In this document: piece after piece, positions 5,929 through 13,450 of the stretch
How the letters are laid out: every line of letters starts with the position of its first letter
How positions within the stretch are numbered: the first letter of the stretch is position 1
Origin: WJJR01 sp964440935
GTDB lineage: Bacteria > Zixibacteria > MSB-5A5 > WJJR01
Direction of reading: 5' to 3'
Assembly: GCA_964440935.1 (NCBI GenBank)
Contig: CAYTTY010000052.1
Span: 1-21,679, forward strand
DNA length: 21,679 bases
The notes under the pieces: generated by a model
What the model was told of the DNA's origin: nothing
Seen by the model: only the letters and a program-made list of their open reading frames with translations
Database searches by the model: none
Translations under genes and position numbers: made by a program

Positions 5929-6678
5929 TCAAACCCCGTAACCGCCCGACACTTTGATATGAGAGCCGGTGACATACGCCGCTTCGGGTGAGAGGAGATA
6001 TCGAATGGCACCGATCAGATCGTCATCGTTGCTCATGCGTCCGGCCGGAATGACACGCGCCGGATCCTTAGGCGGATCGACCGTCGTGTAGTGCATACCG
6101 GGTGAGACCATGTTAATGGTGATGCCGTCGCGAATCGCTTCTTTGGCCAGCGCAGAACTGAACGACAAAAGCGCCGTCTTGGCGGCTTGATACGCGGCCG
6201 CATTGGGGATTGCCTGCAACCGGTCGGCGAACACCCAGCCGATATTGATGATTCGCCCCGACTTCTTCTTCTTCATCGCTTTGACCGCAAGCAGCGACAA
6301 CCGAGTCGCACTGGAGAAATTCGACTGAAACATGTTCTTCAGTGTATCGGTTTTCATCCGCAAAATCGGTCCCCACCAGTAATTGCCAACGTTGTTGATC
6401 AACACATCCCACCGCCGGAACGCACGCTGAAAGTCCTTGGCCACGTGTTCGGTGTCGGCAATATCGGTGATATCCGCAAGCCAGTATCGCGCCGACACAC
6501 CGTGCTGTTCACATTCGTTGACGACCGACCGCGCGGATCGTTCACTGCGCCGGGTGACGATGCCGATGTTGTACCCGTCTTTGGCGAGCGCTTTGGCAAA
6601 CGCTGCCCCCATGCCCTGCGCGCCGCCGGTAATCAGTGCCGACGGGCGATTCCGTTTGGGAGTTCGTTGAGTCGCCAT
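5929..6678 (-). CDS. short-chain dehydrogenase/reductase family protein
   Basis: This 249-aa Rossmann-fold protein has the cofactor motif TGGAQGMG (17-24), NNVG (95-98) and the active-site YQAAK (Y163, K167), with a C-terminal GSHIKVSGGYGV end typical of FabG-like enzymes. The usual catalytic serine (INISS) is replaced: the segment reads INIGWVF, placing Trp148 there. The likely role, from context, is an acyl-CoA or acetoacetyl-CoA reductase or dehydrogenase acting between the thiolase (16 bp upstream) and the crotonase (24 bp downstream). The missing Ser makes the catalytic assignment uncertain. Confidence 0.87.
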   Translation of the reverse strand: MATQRTPKRNRPSALITGGAQGMGAAFAKALAKDGYNIGIVTRRSERSARSVVNECEQHGVSARYWLADITDIADTEHVAKDFQRAFRRWDVLINNVGNYWWGPILRMKTDTLKNMFQSNFSSATRLSLLAVKAMKKKKSGRIINIGWVFADRLQAIPNAAAYQAAKTALLSFSSALAKEAIRDGITINMVSPGMHYTTVDPPKDPARVIPAGRMSNDDDLIGAIRYLLSPEAAYVTGSHIKVSGGYGV

Positions 6679-6694
6679 CAGTAATCGTTATCGG

Positions 6695-7879
6695 TTACAC
6701 CCGCTCGAACAACACCGCCATCCCCATACCGCCGGAGACACAGAGTGTCGCGATTCCGTAACGCGCCTTTCGGCGGCGCATCTCGTGCACCAATGTTACG
6801 GCAATACGCGTCCCGCTGCAACCGATGGGATGGCCGAGGGCAATCGCGCCACCGTTGACATTGGTCTTCTCCAAATCAAATCGCAGTTCTCGCTGGCACG
6901 CCAGCACTTGCGCCGCAAAGGCCTCGTTCAATTCGATCAGATCGATATCGTCGAGCGTCAGTTTCGTCTTCTCAAGCAACATTCGTACCGCCTGCACCGG
7001 CCCAATACCCATGCGTCTGGCCTCGACACCGACATTCGTCGCCGCAACGATGCGTGCCATTGGTTGCACATTTAAACGCTCGGCCGCAGCGCCGGTCAAC
7101 ACAATTGCAGCCGCAGCAGCATCCGTGATACCCGACGAGTTACCAGCATGCACTGAACCATTATCCTTAAAAACGGGTGGCAACTTGGCCAACGTTTCCA
7201 ACGATGCATTGTCACGAACGTGCTCATCGTGAGCGAATTCGGCCGTCCGTCCCTTGCGGTCGGTCAATGGGATCGGCACGAGTTCCTCGCGGAGTCGATT
7301 ACGTGCAGCCGCGGCCCTCTGCTGCGACTGCAACGCATAGCGATCCTGTTCATCGCGTGTGATCCCGAATTCCTCAACCAGGTTTTCCGCCGTTCGCCCC
7401 ATTCGTTGTTCGGCAATCGGACAATCGAACCCATCGCGATACATACCGTCGACCAACTCGCCATGACCCAGACGATACCCCCAACGCGCACGCGGCAGCA
7501 GATATGGTGTGTTCGACATCGATTCGGTCCCACCGACCAGGTAAACGTCCCCCTCCCCCTCTGCCGCTCGCGCTGACTGTGTTGCCAACGCAATGGTCCG
7601 CAGACCCGACGCACAGGCCTGATTCACAGTCATTGCGGGGGTCGATTCGGGGACGCCGGCGCGCACCGCAATCTGTCGCGCCGGATTTGGTCCGCATCCC
7701 GCCTGCCGACCGTGACCAATCAGCGTTTCGGCAATCTCGGTCGGTGAGATCCCAGTTAACTCAAGAGCCGCCCGTGCGGCAATCCCACCGAGTTCGACCG
7801 CGGATAACTCCGCTAAAGAACCGCCAAACGTCCCAATCGGTGTGCGAATGGCACCGGCTATGTAAATGTCGTTCGTCAT
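6695..7879 (-). CDS. acetyl-CoA C-acetyltransferase (thiolase)
   Basis: The enzyme condenses two acetyl-CoA to acetoacetyl-CoA, or cleaves 3-ketoacyl-CoA. From MTNDIYIAG the protein has 394 aa, the standard thiolase length. All catalytic residues are present: C89 in NQACASG, H350 in GHPIGCSG and C380 in CVSGGMG. The NEAFAAQ loop is also present. An upstream in-frame extension to 7993 adds 38 residues without thiolase character and was rejected. It is the first gene of a three-gene minus-strand operon with an SDR and a crotonase, giving a possible short acyl-CoA pathway (beta-oxidation or the reverse). Confidence 0.93.
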   Translation of the reverse strand: MTNDIYIAGAIRTPIGTFGGSLAELSAVELGGIAARAALELTGISPTEIAETLIGHGRQAGCGPNPARQIAVRAGVPESTPAMTVNQACASGLRTIALATQSARAAEGEGDVYLVGGTESMSNTPYLLPRARWGYRLGHGELVDGMYRDGFDCPIAEQRMGRTAENLVEEFGITRDEQDRYALQSQQRAAAARNRLREELVPIPLTDRKGRTAEFAHDEHVRDNASLETLAKLPPVFKDNGSVHAGNSSGITDAAAAAIVLTGAAAERLNVQPMARIVAATNVGVEARRMGIGPVQAVRMLLEKTKLTLDDIDLIELNEAFAAQVLACQRELRFDLEKTNVNGGAIALGHPIGCSGTRIAVTLVHEMRRRKARYGIATLCVSGGMGMAVLFERV

Positions 7880-8412
7880 CGGCATTTCATCAAAAGCACA
7901 ACACATCACTACGTCCGAATCGCGCCGAGTATACCACAAAAGCGGGTGGAGTCCAAATAGTGCCTCGTGGAACAAGCCGCGTAACGGCGGCACAATGCGG
8001 CACCGGACGTAAGTGCATGTTCAAAGCGCGATCAGACAAGATCCCTCGACACGCTCGGGACAAGATGTCTGATCCACGAATTCCTTAATTCTCAATTGTT
8101 TACACTGAGCGAAGCCGAAGTGAATACGCCCTTTCACGTAACGGTAACAGTGACAGGGCGTACTCTCAGTACGCCGCTACGAATGATCGTCCCGTCAACA
8201 TGCGTTAGGATTGCGTCTCAGACTTTTTCAACACGGGCCTAAAGGCCCTTGGCACCTCACTTGTCCGCCTCAAATCATCATCTGACTATCACCCCGCACC
8301 ACCCCTCAACCCGATGACCGTCACCTGATCAGTCACCCGTCCCTTCACCCCGTCATACTGGCAACGCACGGCGGCGTGAGGTCCCGTGCACAGAGACCAA
8401 GGAGGCGGACTC
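7880..8412. other. intergenic region with hairpins, divergent promoters expected
   Basis: These 533 bp separate the minus-strand thiolase operon from the plus-strand sigma-like gene. No gene is seen. It contains a dispersed hairpin repeat (7976-8013), two overlapping, mutually exclusive stems (8125-8175), and a GGGCCT-AA-AGGCCC hairpin (8235-8248). No promoter with good -35 and -10 boxes was identified by eye. Confidence 0.55.
7976..8013. repeat. dispersed GC-hairpin repeat (copy 2)
   Basis: GCCGC-GTAAC-GGCGGCACAATG followed by GCACCGGACGTAAG resembles the string at 4768-4818 with a few substitutions. The second hairpin is decayed (CACCGGACGTAAG lacks its partner). Confidence 0.55.
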
Positions 8413-8922
8413 GTGGATCCCAATAAGGCGTATTTACCATTTGACCCCTGGCACGATGACGATGCCGCTACCGACCGGCAACAACGCGCCCGTCGTGTCG
8501 AGGCGGCCGTTCGCGACGCGCTGCACGTTTTGAATCCGCCCGAGCGCGGCATCATCGAAGGATACTACTTCGATGGCCGGTCATTTCCACATCTGGCCAA
8601 TGAGAACGGTGTGACCCTTGCACGCGTTCGGACCATCCACACACGCGCACTGAGCAAACTCCACCATGAGCTGACGCCCCTGGTGATCGAACTGTACGGA
8701 CTGCAACTCACACACGATGTCGACTGCCCGATCTGCCACGCGTCCTGGCGTGATCTCGCAGAAGGGATCCTCGATGAGAAGACGCCGGATATGACATGGG
8801 GCGAAATCGCCGTTCGCATCGACCGCGCGGTGGGCTGGAAACCACCGACGCCGCAAGTGCTCATCACTCACCAACGCAAACACCGGCAATTGCAACACGC
8901 ACCGAAAGGAGACACGCAATGA
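8413..8922 (+). CDS. sigma-70 region 4-like HTH protein
   Basis: This 169-aa protein begins at GTG 8413, chosen because AAGGAGG (8399-8405) lies 7 nt upstream; an in-frame GTG at 8386 lacks such a site. Residues 36-86 (LNPPERGIIEGYYFDG...LARVRTIHTRALSKLHHEL) read like sigma-70 region 4: a helix, a helix-turn-helix and a closing RAL-KL helix. There is no region 2, so it is not a complete sigma factor. A CPIC motif (C105, C108) and a second possible HTH (TWGEIAVRIDRAVG, about 128-141) follow. The stop overlaps the start of the next gene (ATGA). Possible roles are a phage-type late regulator, a terminase small-subunit-like protein, or a sigma-like regulator; the function is unknown. Confidence 0.75.
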   Translation: MDPNKAYLPFDPWHDDDAATDRQQRARRVEAAVRDALHVLNPPERGIIEGYYFDGRSFPHLANENGVTLARVRTIHTRALSKLHHELTPLVIELYGLQLTHDVDCPICHASWRDLAEGILDEKTPDMTWGEIAVRIDRAVGWKPPTPQVLITHQRKHRQLQHAPKGDTQ

Positions 8923-9167
8923 CACACACAGTGAAACTGCATGGTCCGCACGCCGTGAAGTTGACGATCTCGACCGAATTCAAGGCCCGCATTCAAGCGG
9001 TCGCCGAAGGGCTCGACCGCCCGTTCGCCGAAGCCTGCCGCGAACTGATGTGGATGGCACTGCCGATCGCAGAGGGGATGCAGGACGCACACCTCCGCGG
9101 CAGCCGCTGGTGGCGACAGAGCATCGGCGCCGATGCACCAACTCAAACCATTGAGGATGTTGCGTGA
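8919..9167 (+). CDS. small ribbon-helix-helix-like protein
   Basis: This 82-aa protein starts at ATG 8919, overlapping the upstream stop codon by 4 nt, with AAAGGAG (8905-8911) placed 7 nt upstream. That strongly supports translation and coupling. The N-terminal VKLHGPHAVKLTIS strand, followed by TEFKARIQAVAEGLDRPFAEACRELMWMAL, resembles a CopG/RHH DNA-binding fold (one strand, two helices). The C-terminal tail is unassigned. It probably works with the sigma-like protein. Its stop lies 1 bp from the stop of the convergent beta-propeller gene. Confidence 0.72.
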   Translation: MTHTVKLHGPHAVKLTISTEFKARIQAVAEGLDRPFAEACRELMWMALPIAEGMQDAHLRGSRWWRQSIGADAPTQTIEDVA

Positions 9168-9168
9168 C

Positions 9169-11205
9169 TTATTCCAGTGTACCCGGGAGAAGAGGACCAC
9201 CGTTCATGTAGAGCGCATCAACCATTCGAACGACGTCAACCAGATTCGTCGTACCATCGCCATTAACATCAGCCGTGTTGGGACGGATCAGCGGCTTGCC
9301 GTTTTGGAACACGAAATCGATCAATACAATCAAATCGAGCGGTTCCAAAGCACCATTGTTGTCCGTGTCTCCCGGAAGGAGAAGCGGCAAGACATCAAGC
9401 GTGCCAACGAAACTTGAAGACAGGTACCAGAGCCGCTCCCCAAATTTGGCGATGGCCTTAATGGGATATGCCAAGTCGGTTTCGCCCAACAAGACCGGAT
9501 TGTGTGGTTCGTCAAGGTCATAGGCGAGGACACGCCCCGTTACACCCGCTGTGTACAGCGTTCGTCCCGAACGCCATAGTGCTTGTAGTCCCCCGCCGAC
9601 GGATCGTGTGGCCACTTGAGTAGGAGCCGACGGATTCGCCAGGGAATAGACGAACAGCCCACCGGGATTGTCCGCCGCATACAAATGCCCGTCGTAAATC
9701 AGCATGTCATTCACTGACGCTGGACCGGCGAACGTCCCGAGTTTCTTTGGTTTGATCGGCTGTTCGAAATCGTACACCGTGACGCTGCCGTTGGTCTCAG
9801 ACAGGTACAGATACCGTTCATTCGGCATGATCGCATCCAAAAAGCCGCGGCTGCGCCGATACCGTCCGATGTCATCGGGCACTGTCGGATCGCTCACGTC
9901 GAAGATCTCGAAGCCATAGCCGCTTTGGGCGACAACCAGGCGGTCCTCGGCGACAGCCACCAAGCTGGCAAAACGGTCAACATCCACAAGTGATTGGCGG
10001 GCGAGATTCCCCAACTCGTCGACGCGGTAGATACCCGCACCTGCACCCCCCTCGGCCGTGAAGAGCACTTCATCGTTCACCAGAAGATCATTGATCTGTC
10101 CAAACAGACCCGTACGGTGAAACGAAGAATCGGACACAACTGAATCGGGAATCGTGCGCCACAACCCAAAAACATCAGAAACGAAAGCCACTTCCCGACT
10201 GCGCACCAGATTCCCGTACGTTCCGGGATCCGAGAACCGTCCGACCGGGCTCACCTGGCCGAGCGCATCGGTATCCACCGCAATGAAATCTGTGTTCTGC
10301 GATGCGAAGAACCGTCCATTCACTCCCGGCCAGACACGCAAGATCCCGCCAAATCCGTGGTATTCATCCTGCCAGTACGGATGATCGGGATCATACAATC
10401 GGCACGACACCAACCCGAGCGTCTCATCAGCGATCATGAGATGATTCCCGGCAACGGCGACGTCGTTGGCTGAACCGTACGTATAAAAAGGATCGCGCAT
10501 CGTCGGGGCAGTGGGATCACTGTAATCAATGATCATGACGCCCTGCTCGCGGCGGGCGATATACACACGCGATTCGTACACACCCAACGAGAGAGGCGGA
10601 AAGCTCGATACACTGGATGCATCGGACGACAGCATCCCCGTCAAGCTCCCGTCTGCGATCGCAAACGAACGCAGTTCCAGTGCGGCCGTCATCAGGATGA
10701 TGAGTGTATCCGAAAGTGATAACAGTTGCGCCTGCCCGGTGAAGAATGTCGAGTCCATCAGGACCGGAGCCGCTGTGTCGGACAATGCAAACAATCGCAG
10801 CCAATGATCGCCGGCGGTCACCATCCAGTCACCACTCGATTCGATCAACCGATACCCCGGGGTGGCGCCCAGTTGCCCGATGTACTGCGGGGATTGCGTT
10901 TGACTGAGATCGACATGATGGAGGCTGAGGTCGGTCGCGGTGAAATACAGGTCAGACCCTTGAAGGACCATGTCGCTGACACCATCATTGAACTCAAACT
11001 GGCCCAACACCGGAAACCCATCGCCACTGGAATTCGCATAAATCCTCAGCCCGACCGGGTATGACGCCACCACGATGTCATAATCGGAAACGACTGCAGT
11101 CGCTCCTCCCCACAGGTACGACGGACCTTGCTCGAAATCCAATCCGAGCGCCGGGGTGGCCGCAAACACCAGCAACAATATGGCGATGAACATGGTTGTT
11201 TTCAT
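9169..11205 (-). CDS. secreted beta-propeller (LVIVD-like repeat) protein with dockerin-type C-terminus
   Basis: This 678-aa protein starts at MKTTMF, which begins a clear signal peptide (hydrophobic IAILLLVFAATPALG, cut near residue 21). The body is made of repeats of the LVIVD type, with units such as LVVAQSGYGFEIFDVSDPT and LYAADNPGGLFVYSLANPS, predicting a beta-propeller. The last 65 or so residues hold two calcium-loop repeats, GDTDNNGALEPLDLIVLIDF and ADVNGDGTTNLVDVVRMVDA, as in dockerin type I. It is probably cell-surface or extracellular with unknown ligand. A longer ORF start at 11283 adds a non-signal extension and was rejected. It is divergent from the protease gene. Confidence 0.85.
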   Translation of the reverse strand: MKTTMFIAILLLVFAATPALGLDFEQGPSYLWGGATAVVSDYDIVVASYPVGLRIYANSSGDGFPVLGQFEFNDGVSDMVLQGSDLYFTATDLSLHHVDLSQTQSPQYIGQLGATPGYRLIESSGDWMVTAGDHWLRLFALSDTAAPVLMDSTFFTGQAQLLSLSDTLIILMTAALELRSFAIADGSLTGMLSSDASSVSSFPPLSLGVYESRVYIARREQGVMIIDYSDPTAPTMRDPFYTYGSANDVAVAGNHLMIADETLGLVSCRLYDPDHPYWQDEYHGFGGILRVWPGVNGRFFASQNTDFIAVDTDALGQVSPVGRFSDPGTYGNLVRSREVAFVSDVFGLWRTIPDSVVSDSSFHRTGLFGQINDLLVNDEVLFTAEGGAGAGIYRVDELGNLARQSLVDVDRFASLVAVAEDRLVVAQSGYGFEIFDVSDPTVPDDIGRYRRSRGFLDAIMPNERYLYLSETNGSVTVYDFEQPIKPKKLGTFAGPASVNDMLIYDGHLYAADNPGGLFVYSLANPSAPTQVATRSVGGGLQALWRSGRTLYTAGVTGRVLAYDLDEPHNPVLLGETDLAYPIKAIAKFGERLWYLSSSFVGTLDVLPLLLPGDTDNNGALEPLDLIVLIDFVFQNGKPLIRPNTADVNGDGTTNLVDVVRMVDALYMNGGPLLPGTLE

Positions 11206-11272
11206 CAGTTTACGTTCCCGGACGGTGACGGTACCGGACCTCAATCGGATTACGGACCTGCGAGCAAAGACG

Positions 11273-11300
11273 TTGACAAACAACGAGTTTACCGTATCTT
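11273..11300 (+). promoter_or_regulatory. promoter for the subtilisin-like protease gene
   Basis: TTGACA (11273-11278) and TATCTT (11295-11300) are separated by 16 nt, giving a start near 11307 and a 5' leader of about 170 nt before the chosen ATG. The box arrangement matches that before the tracrRNA. Confidence 0.55.
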
Positions 11301-11474
11301 GAGGGTTGAAATGCCGCCCTTTTTAACAGGCGGTGGAATCGTACTCGCGGATTCATCCCGACCACCCTCACCGTCTGGCATGATTCGCCGTAAGGGGTGA
11401 AACCCATTGGACGGATATTTGTTTTAGCCACCAGACTGAGTCTGACCGATGTATTGGACATGGGAGTTTCAGTG

Positions 11475-13226
11475 ATGCCACAGAGAGCTACGTCTCGCGA
11501 CCACGCCACACAACAGATGAAACCGATCCAGCGATGGATATCACTCGCCGTGTGGAGTGCCATAGCGGCCCTCCTGATCATCATCACGGTCAATCCTACG
11601 CAGGCAGCCCAAGGCCCCTACACGCGCGGGAAGAATCTACCTGTTGTGTCAGCCTGGGCCAGTCAGGTGATTGAACAACGCACGACCAATGGAACGGCCA
11701 AAATCTGGGTCTACTTCACGGATAAAGGTTTCGCCGATAAGACGGGGATGCTGGCCACAGCCAAACACCGTGGCGTGGAACTGACCGAGCGGGCCGCCAA
11801 ACGGCGCGCCAAGGTCGGTCGCGACCGCATTGAATTCCGCGATCTCCCGGTCCGCAATGACTACGTTGGAACCGTCGAAGATCTCGGAGCAACACTTCGC
11901 CAGCGCTCACGCTGGCTCAACGCGGCATCGTACGAAGTCCCCGTTGCGCTGATTCCCCAGATCAGTGACTTGCCGTTCGTGCATAAGATCGATCCGGTGA
12001 TCGGGTATAAGGGCAGCGATCCGGTGGATTTCGCTACCGAGAAGCCCATGCCTCGCCCCGATGCTACCGGAACCACCGAATCCACGCTCAATTACGGCTC
12101 TTCACTGGGGCAGTTGTCACAGATTAACGTCCCCGCAGTACATGACTTAGGCTACAACGGCCAAGGCGTGCTGGTGGCCATGTTCGATACCGGCTATCGC
12201 AAAGACCACGTGGCGTTCCAGCAAGCGTACTTCGACGGACGCGTGCTCGCGGAATGGGATTTCGTCTTTAACGACGGTGACACGCAGAACGAACCCGAGG
12301 ACAATTCGGGCCAACACAATCATGGGACACTGACGTGGTCGGCACTCGGCGGGCAGGACGACGGCAATCTCTATGGTCCCGCATACGGCGCCGAATTCCT
12401 TCTCGCCAAGACGGAAGACATCCGTTCGGAGACGCAGGTCGAAGAGGACAACTGGCTGGCAGCCGTTGAGTGGGCCGATTCGATCGGTGCCGATGTGATC
12501 TCGTCATCGCTCGGTTACAGTCTATGGTACAGCTATTCCAATTTTGATGGCGACCAGGCGGTCACGACCAATGCCGCCGATATGGCCGCGGCATTGGGCA
12601 TCGTCGTCTGCAATTCCGCCAGCAATTCGGGGCCGCTTCCCGGCACCATTGCCGCACCGGCGGACGCCGATTCGATTCTGGCGATTGGCGCAGTGGACGC
12701 AACCGGTACGATCGCTTCGTTCTCATCGCGCGGCCCCACCTACGACGGGCGCATCAAGCCGGAAGTGTGTGCTCAGGGCGTCTCCACTGCGTGCGCGAGT
12801 CCGAATGGCACAACCGGATACACGGCCGCCTCCGGAACGTCGCTGTCGTGCCCACTGGTCGGCGGATGTGCGGCCGTGCTGTTGTCGGCACATCCCGAGT
12901 GGACACCGATGCAGGTGCGCGAGGCGTTGATGGCAACCGCGTCGCAAGCCGGCACACCCAACAACAACTACGGCTGGGGGATTGTCGATTTACTGGCGGC
13001 CGTCAACTACAGCTTTGGCTTTGTTGCCGGGGATCTGAATTACGACACCTTCGTCGACGCCGTCGACGTGAATCTTGAAATCAACATCGTCTTCTTCTTC
13101 ACCGATCCACCGGACCCGCCGGTCACACCGGACATTAATCTCGACAACGGTGTCGATGTACGCGATGTGGTTTATCTCATCGACTACGTCTTCCGCAACG
13201 GACCGGAGCCGCCGGTAGCACCGTAG
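11475..13226 (+). CDS. secreted subtilisin-like (S8) serine protease with dockerin-type C-terminus
   Basis: The 583-aa protein carries the S8 triad: D238 in MFDTGY, H283 in HNHGTLT and S446 in ASGTSLSCPLV. SSRGP and NSASNSG segments are also present. After an N-terminal basic stretch, a membrane-spanning signal segment (ISLAVWSAIAALLIIITV) directs export, and a pro-domain-like region precedes the catalytic domain. The C-terminus has GDLNYDTFVDAVDVNLEI and DINLDNGVDVRDVVYLIDYV, two calcium-loop dockerin-type repeats ending NGPEPPVAP. The start at 11475 has GGGAG 8 nt upstream; the in-frame ATG at 11517 has none. It is probably an extracellular or surface protease. Confidence 0.93.
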   Translation: MPQRATSRDHATQQMKPIQRWISLAVWSAIAALLIIITVNPTQAAQGPYTRGKNLPVVSAWASQVIEQRTTNGTAKIWVYFTDKGFADKTGMLATAKHRGVELTERAAKRRAKVGRDRIEFRDLPVRNDYVGTVEDLGATLRQRSRWLNAASYEVPVALIPQISDLPFVHKIDPVIGYKGSDPVDFATEKPMPRPDATGTTESTLNYGSSLGQLSQINVPAVHDLGYNGQGVLVAMFDTGYRKDHVAFQQAYFDGRVLAEWDFVFNDGDTQNEPEDNSGQHNHGTLTWSALGGQDDGNLYGPAYGAEFLLAKTEDIRSETQVEEDNWLAAVEWADSIGADVISSSLGYSLWYSYSNFDGDQAVTTNAADMAAALGIVVCNSASNSGPLPGTIAAPADADSILAIGAVDATGTIASFSSRGPTYDGRIKPEVCAQGVSTACASPNGTTGYTAASGTSLSCPLVGGCAAVLLSAHPEWTPMQVREALMATASQAGTPNNNYGWGIVDLLAAVNYSFGFVAGDLNYDTFVDAVDVNLEINIVFFFTDPPDPPVTPDINLDNGVDVRDVVYLIDYVFRNGPEPPVAP

Positions 13227-13249
13227 GTCATCGTCGCATGGAATGAACA

Positions 13250-13357
13250 GCAGATCCTCGCTCCGCTCGGGATGACCGCTACGTACGTCTCATGTCATCC
13301 CGAGCCGAGCGCTTGTCCTCCGAAGGCAGCTTTTCGCCGAAGGAGGGAGGGATCTGA
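13250..13357. repeat. inverted REP-like element (cagatcctc...gggatctg)
   Basis: CAGATCCTCGCTCCGCTCGG, continuing into GATGAC, is mirrored by GTCATCCCGAGC and, further on, CGAAGGAGGGAGGGATCTG. This is a familiar inverted intergenic element of many environmental genomes. It lies between the protease stop and the YyaL-like gene and may end transcription. Confidence 0.65.
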
Positions 13358-13450
13358 TTTCGCGGCATTGCTCCCATACTTTCTCACACAGCCTTACTCT
13401 TTCCGCGTATTTCTTAGTTAAGCCTTCACGAGCTTACTACGAAACCATCC

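Noticed and set aside
11397..11474. Longer start of the protease
   Set aside because: The added segment has no signal character, and a good ribosome site precedes the ATG at 11475.
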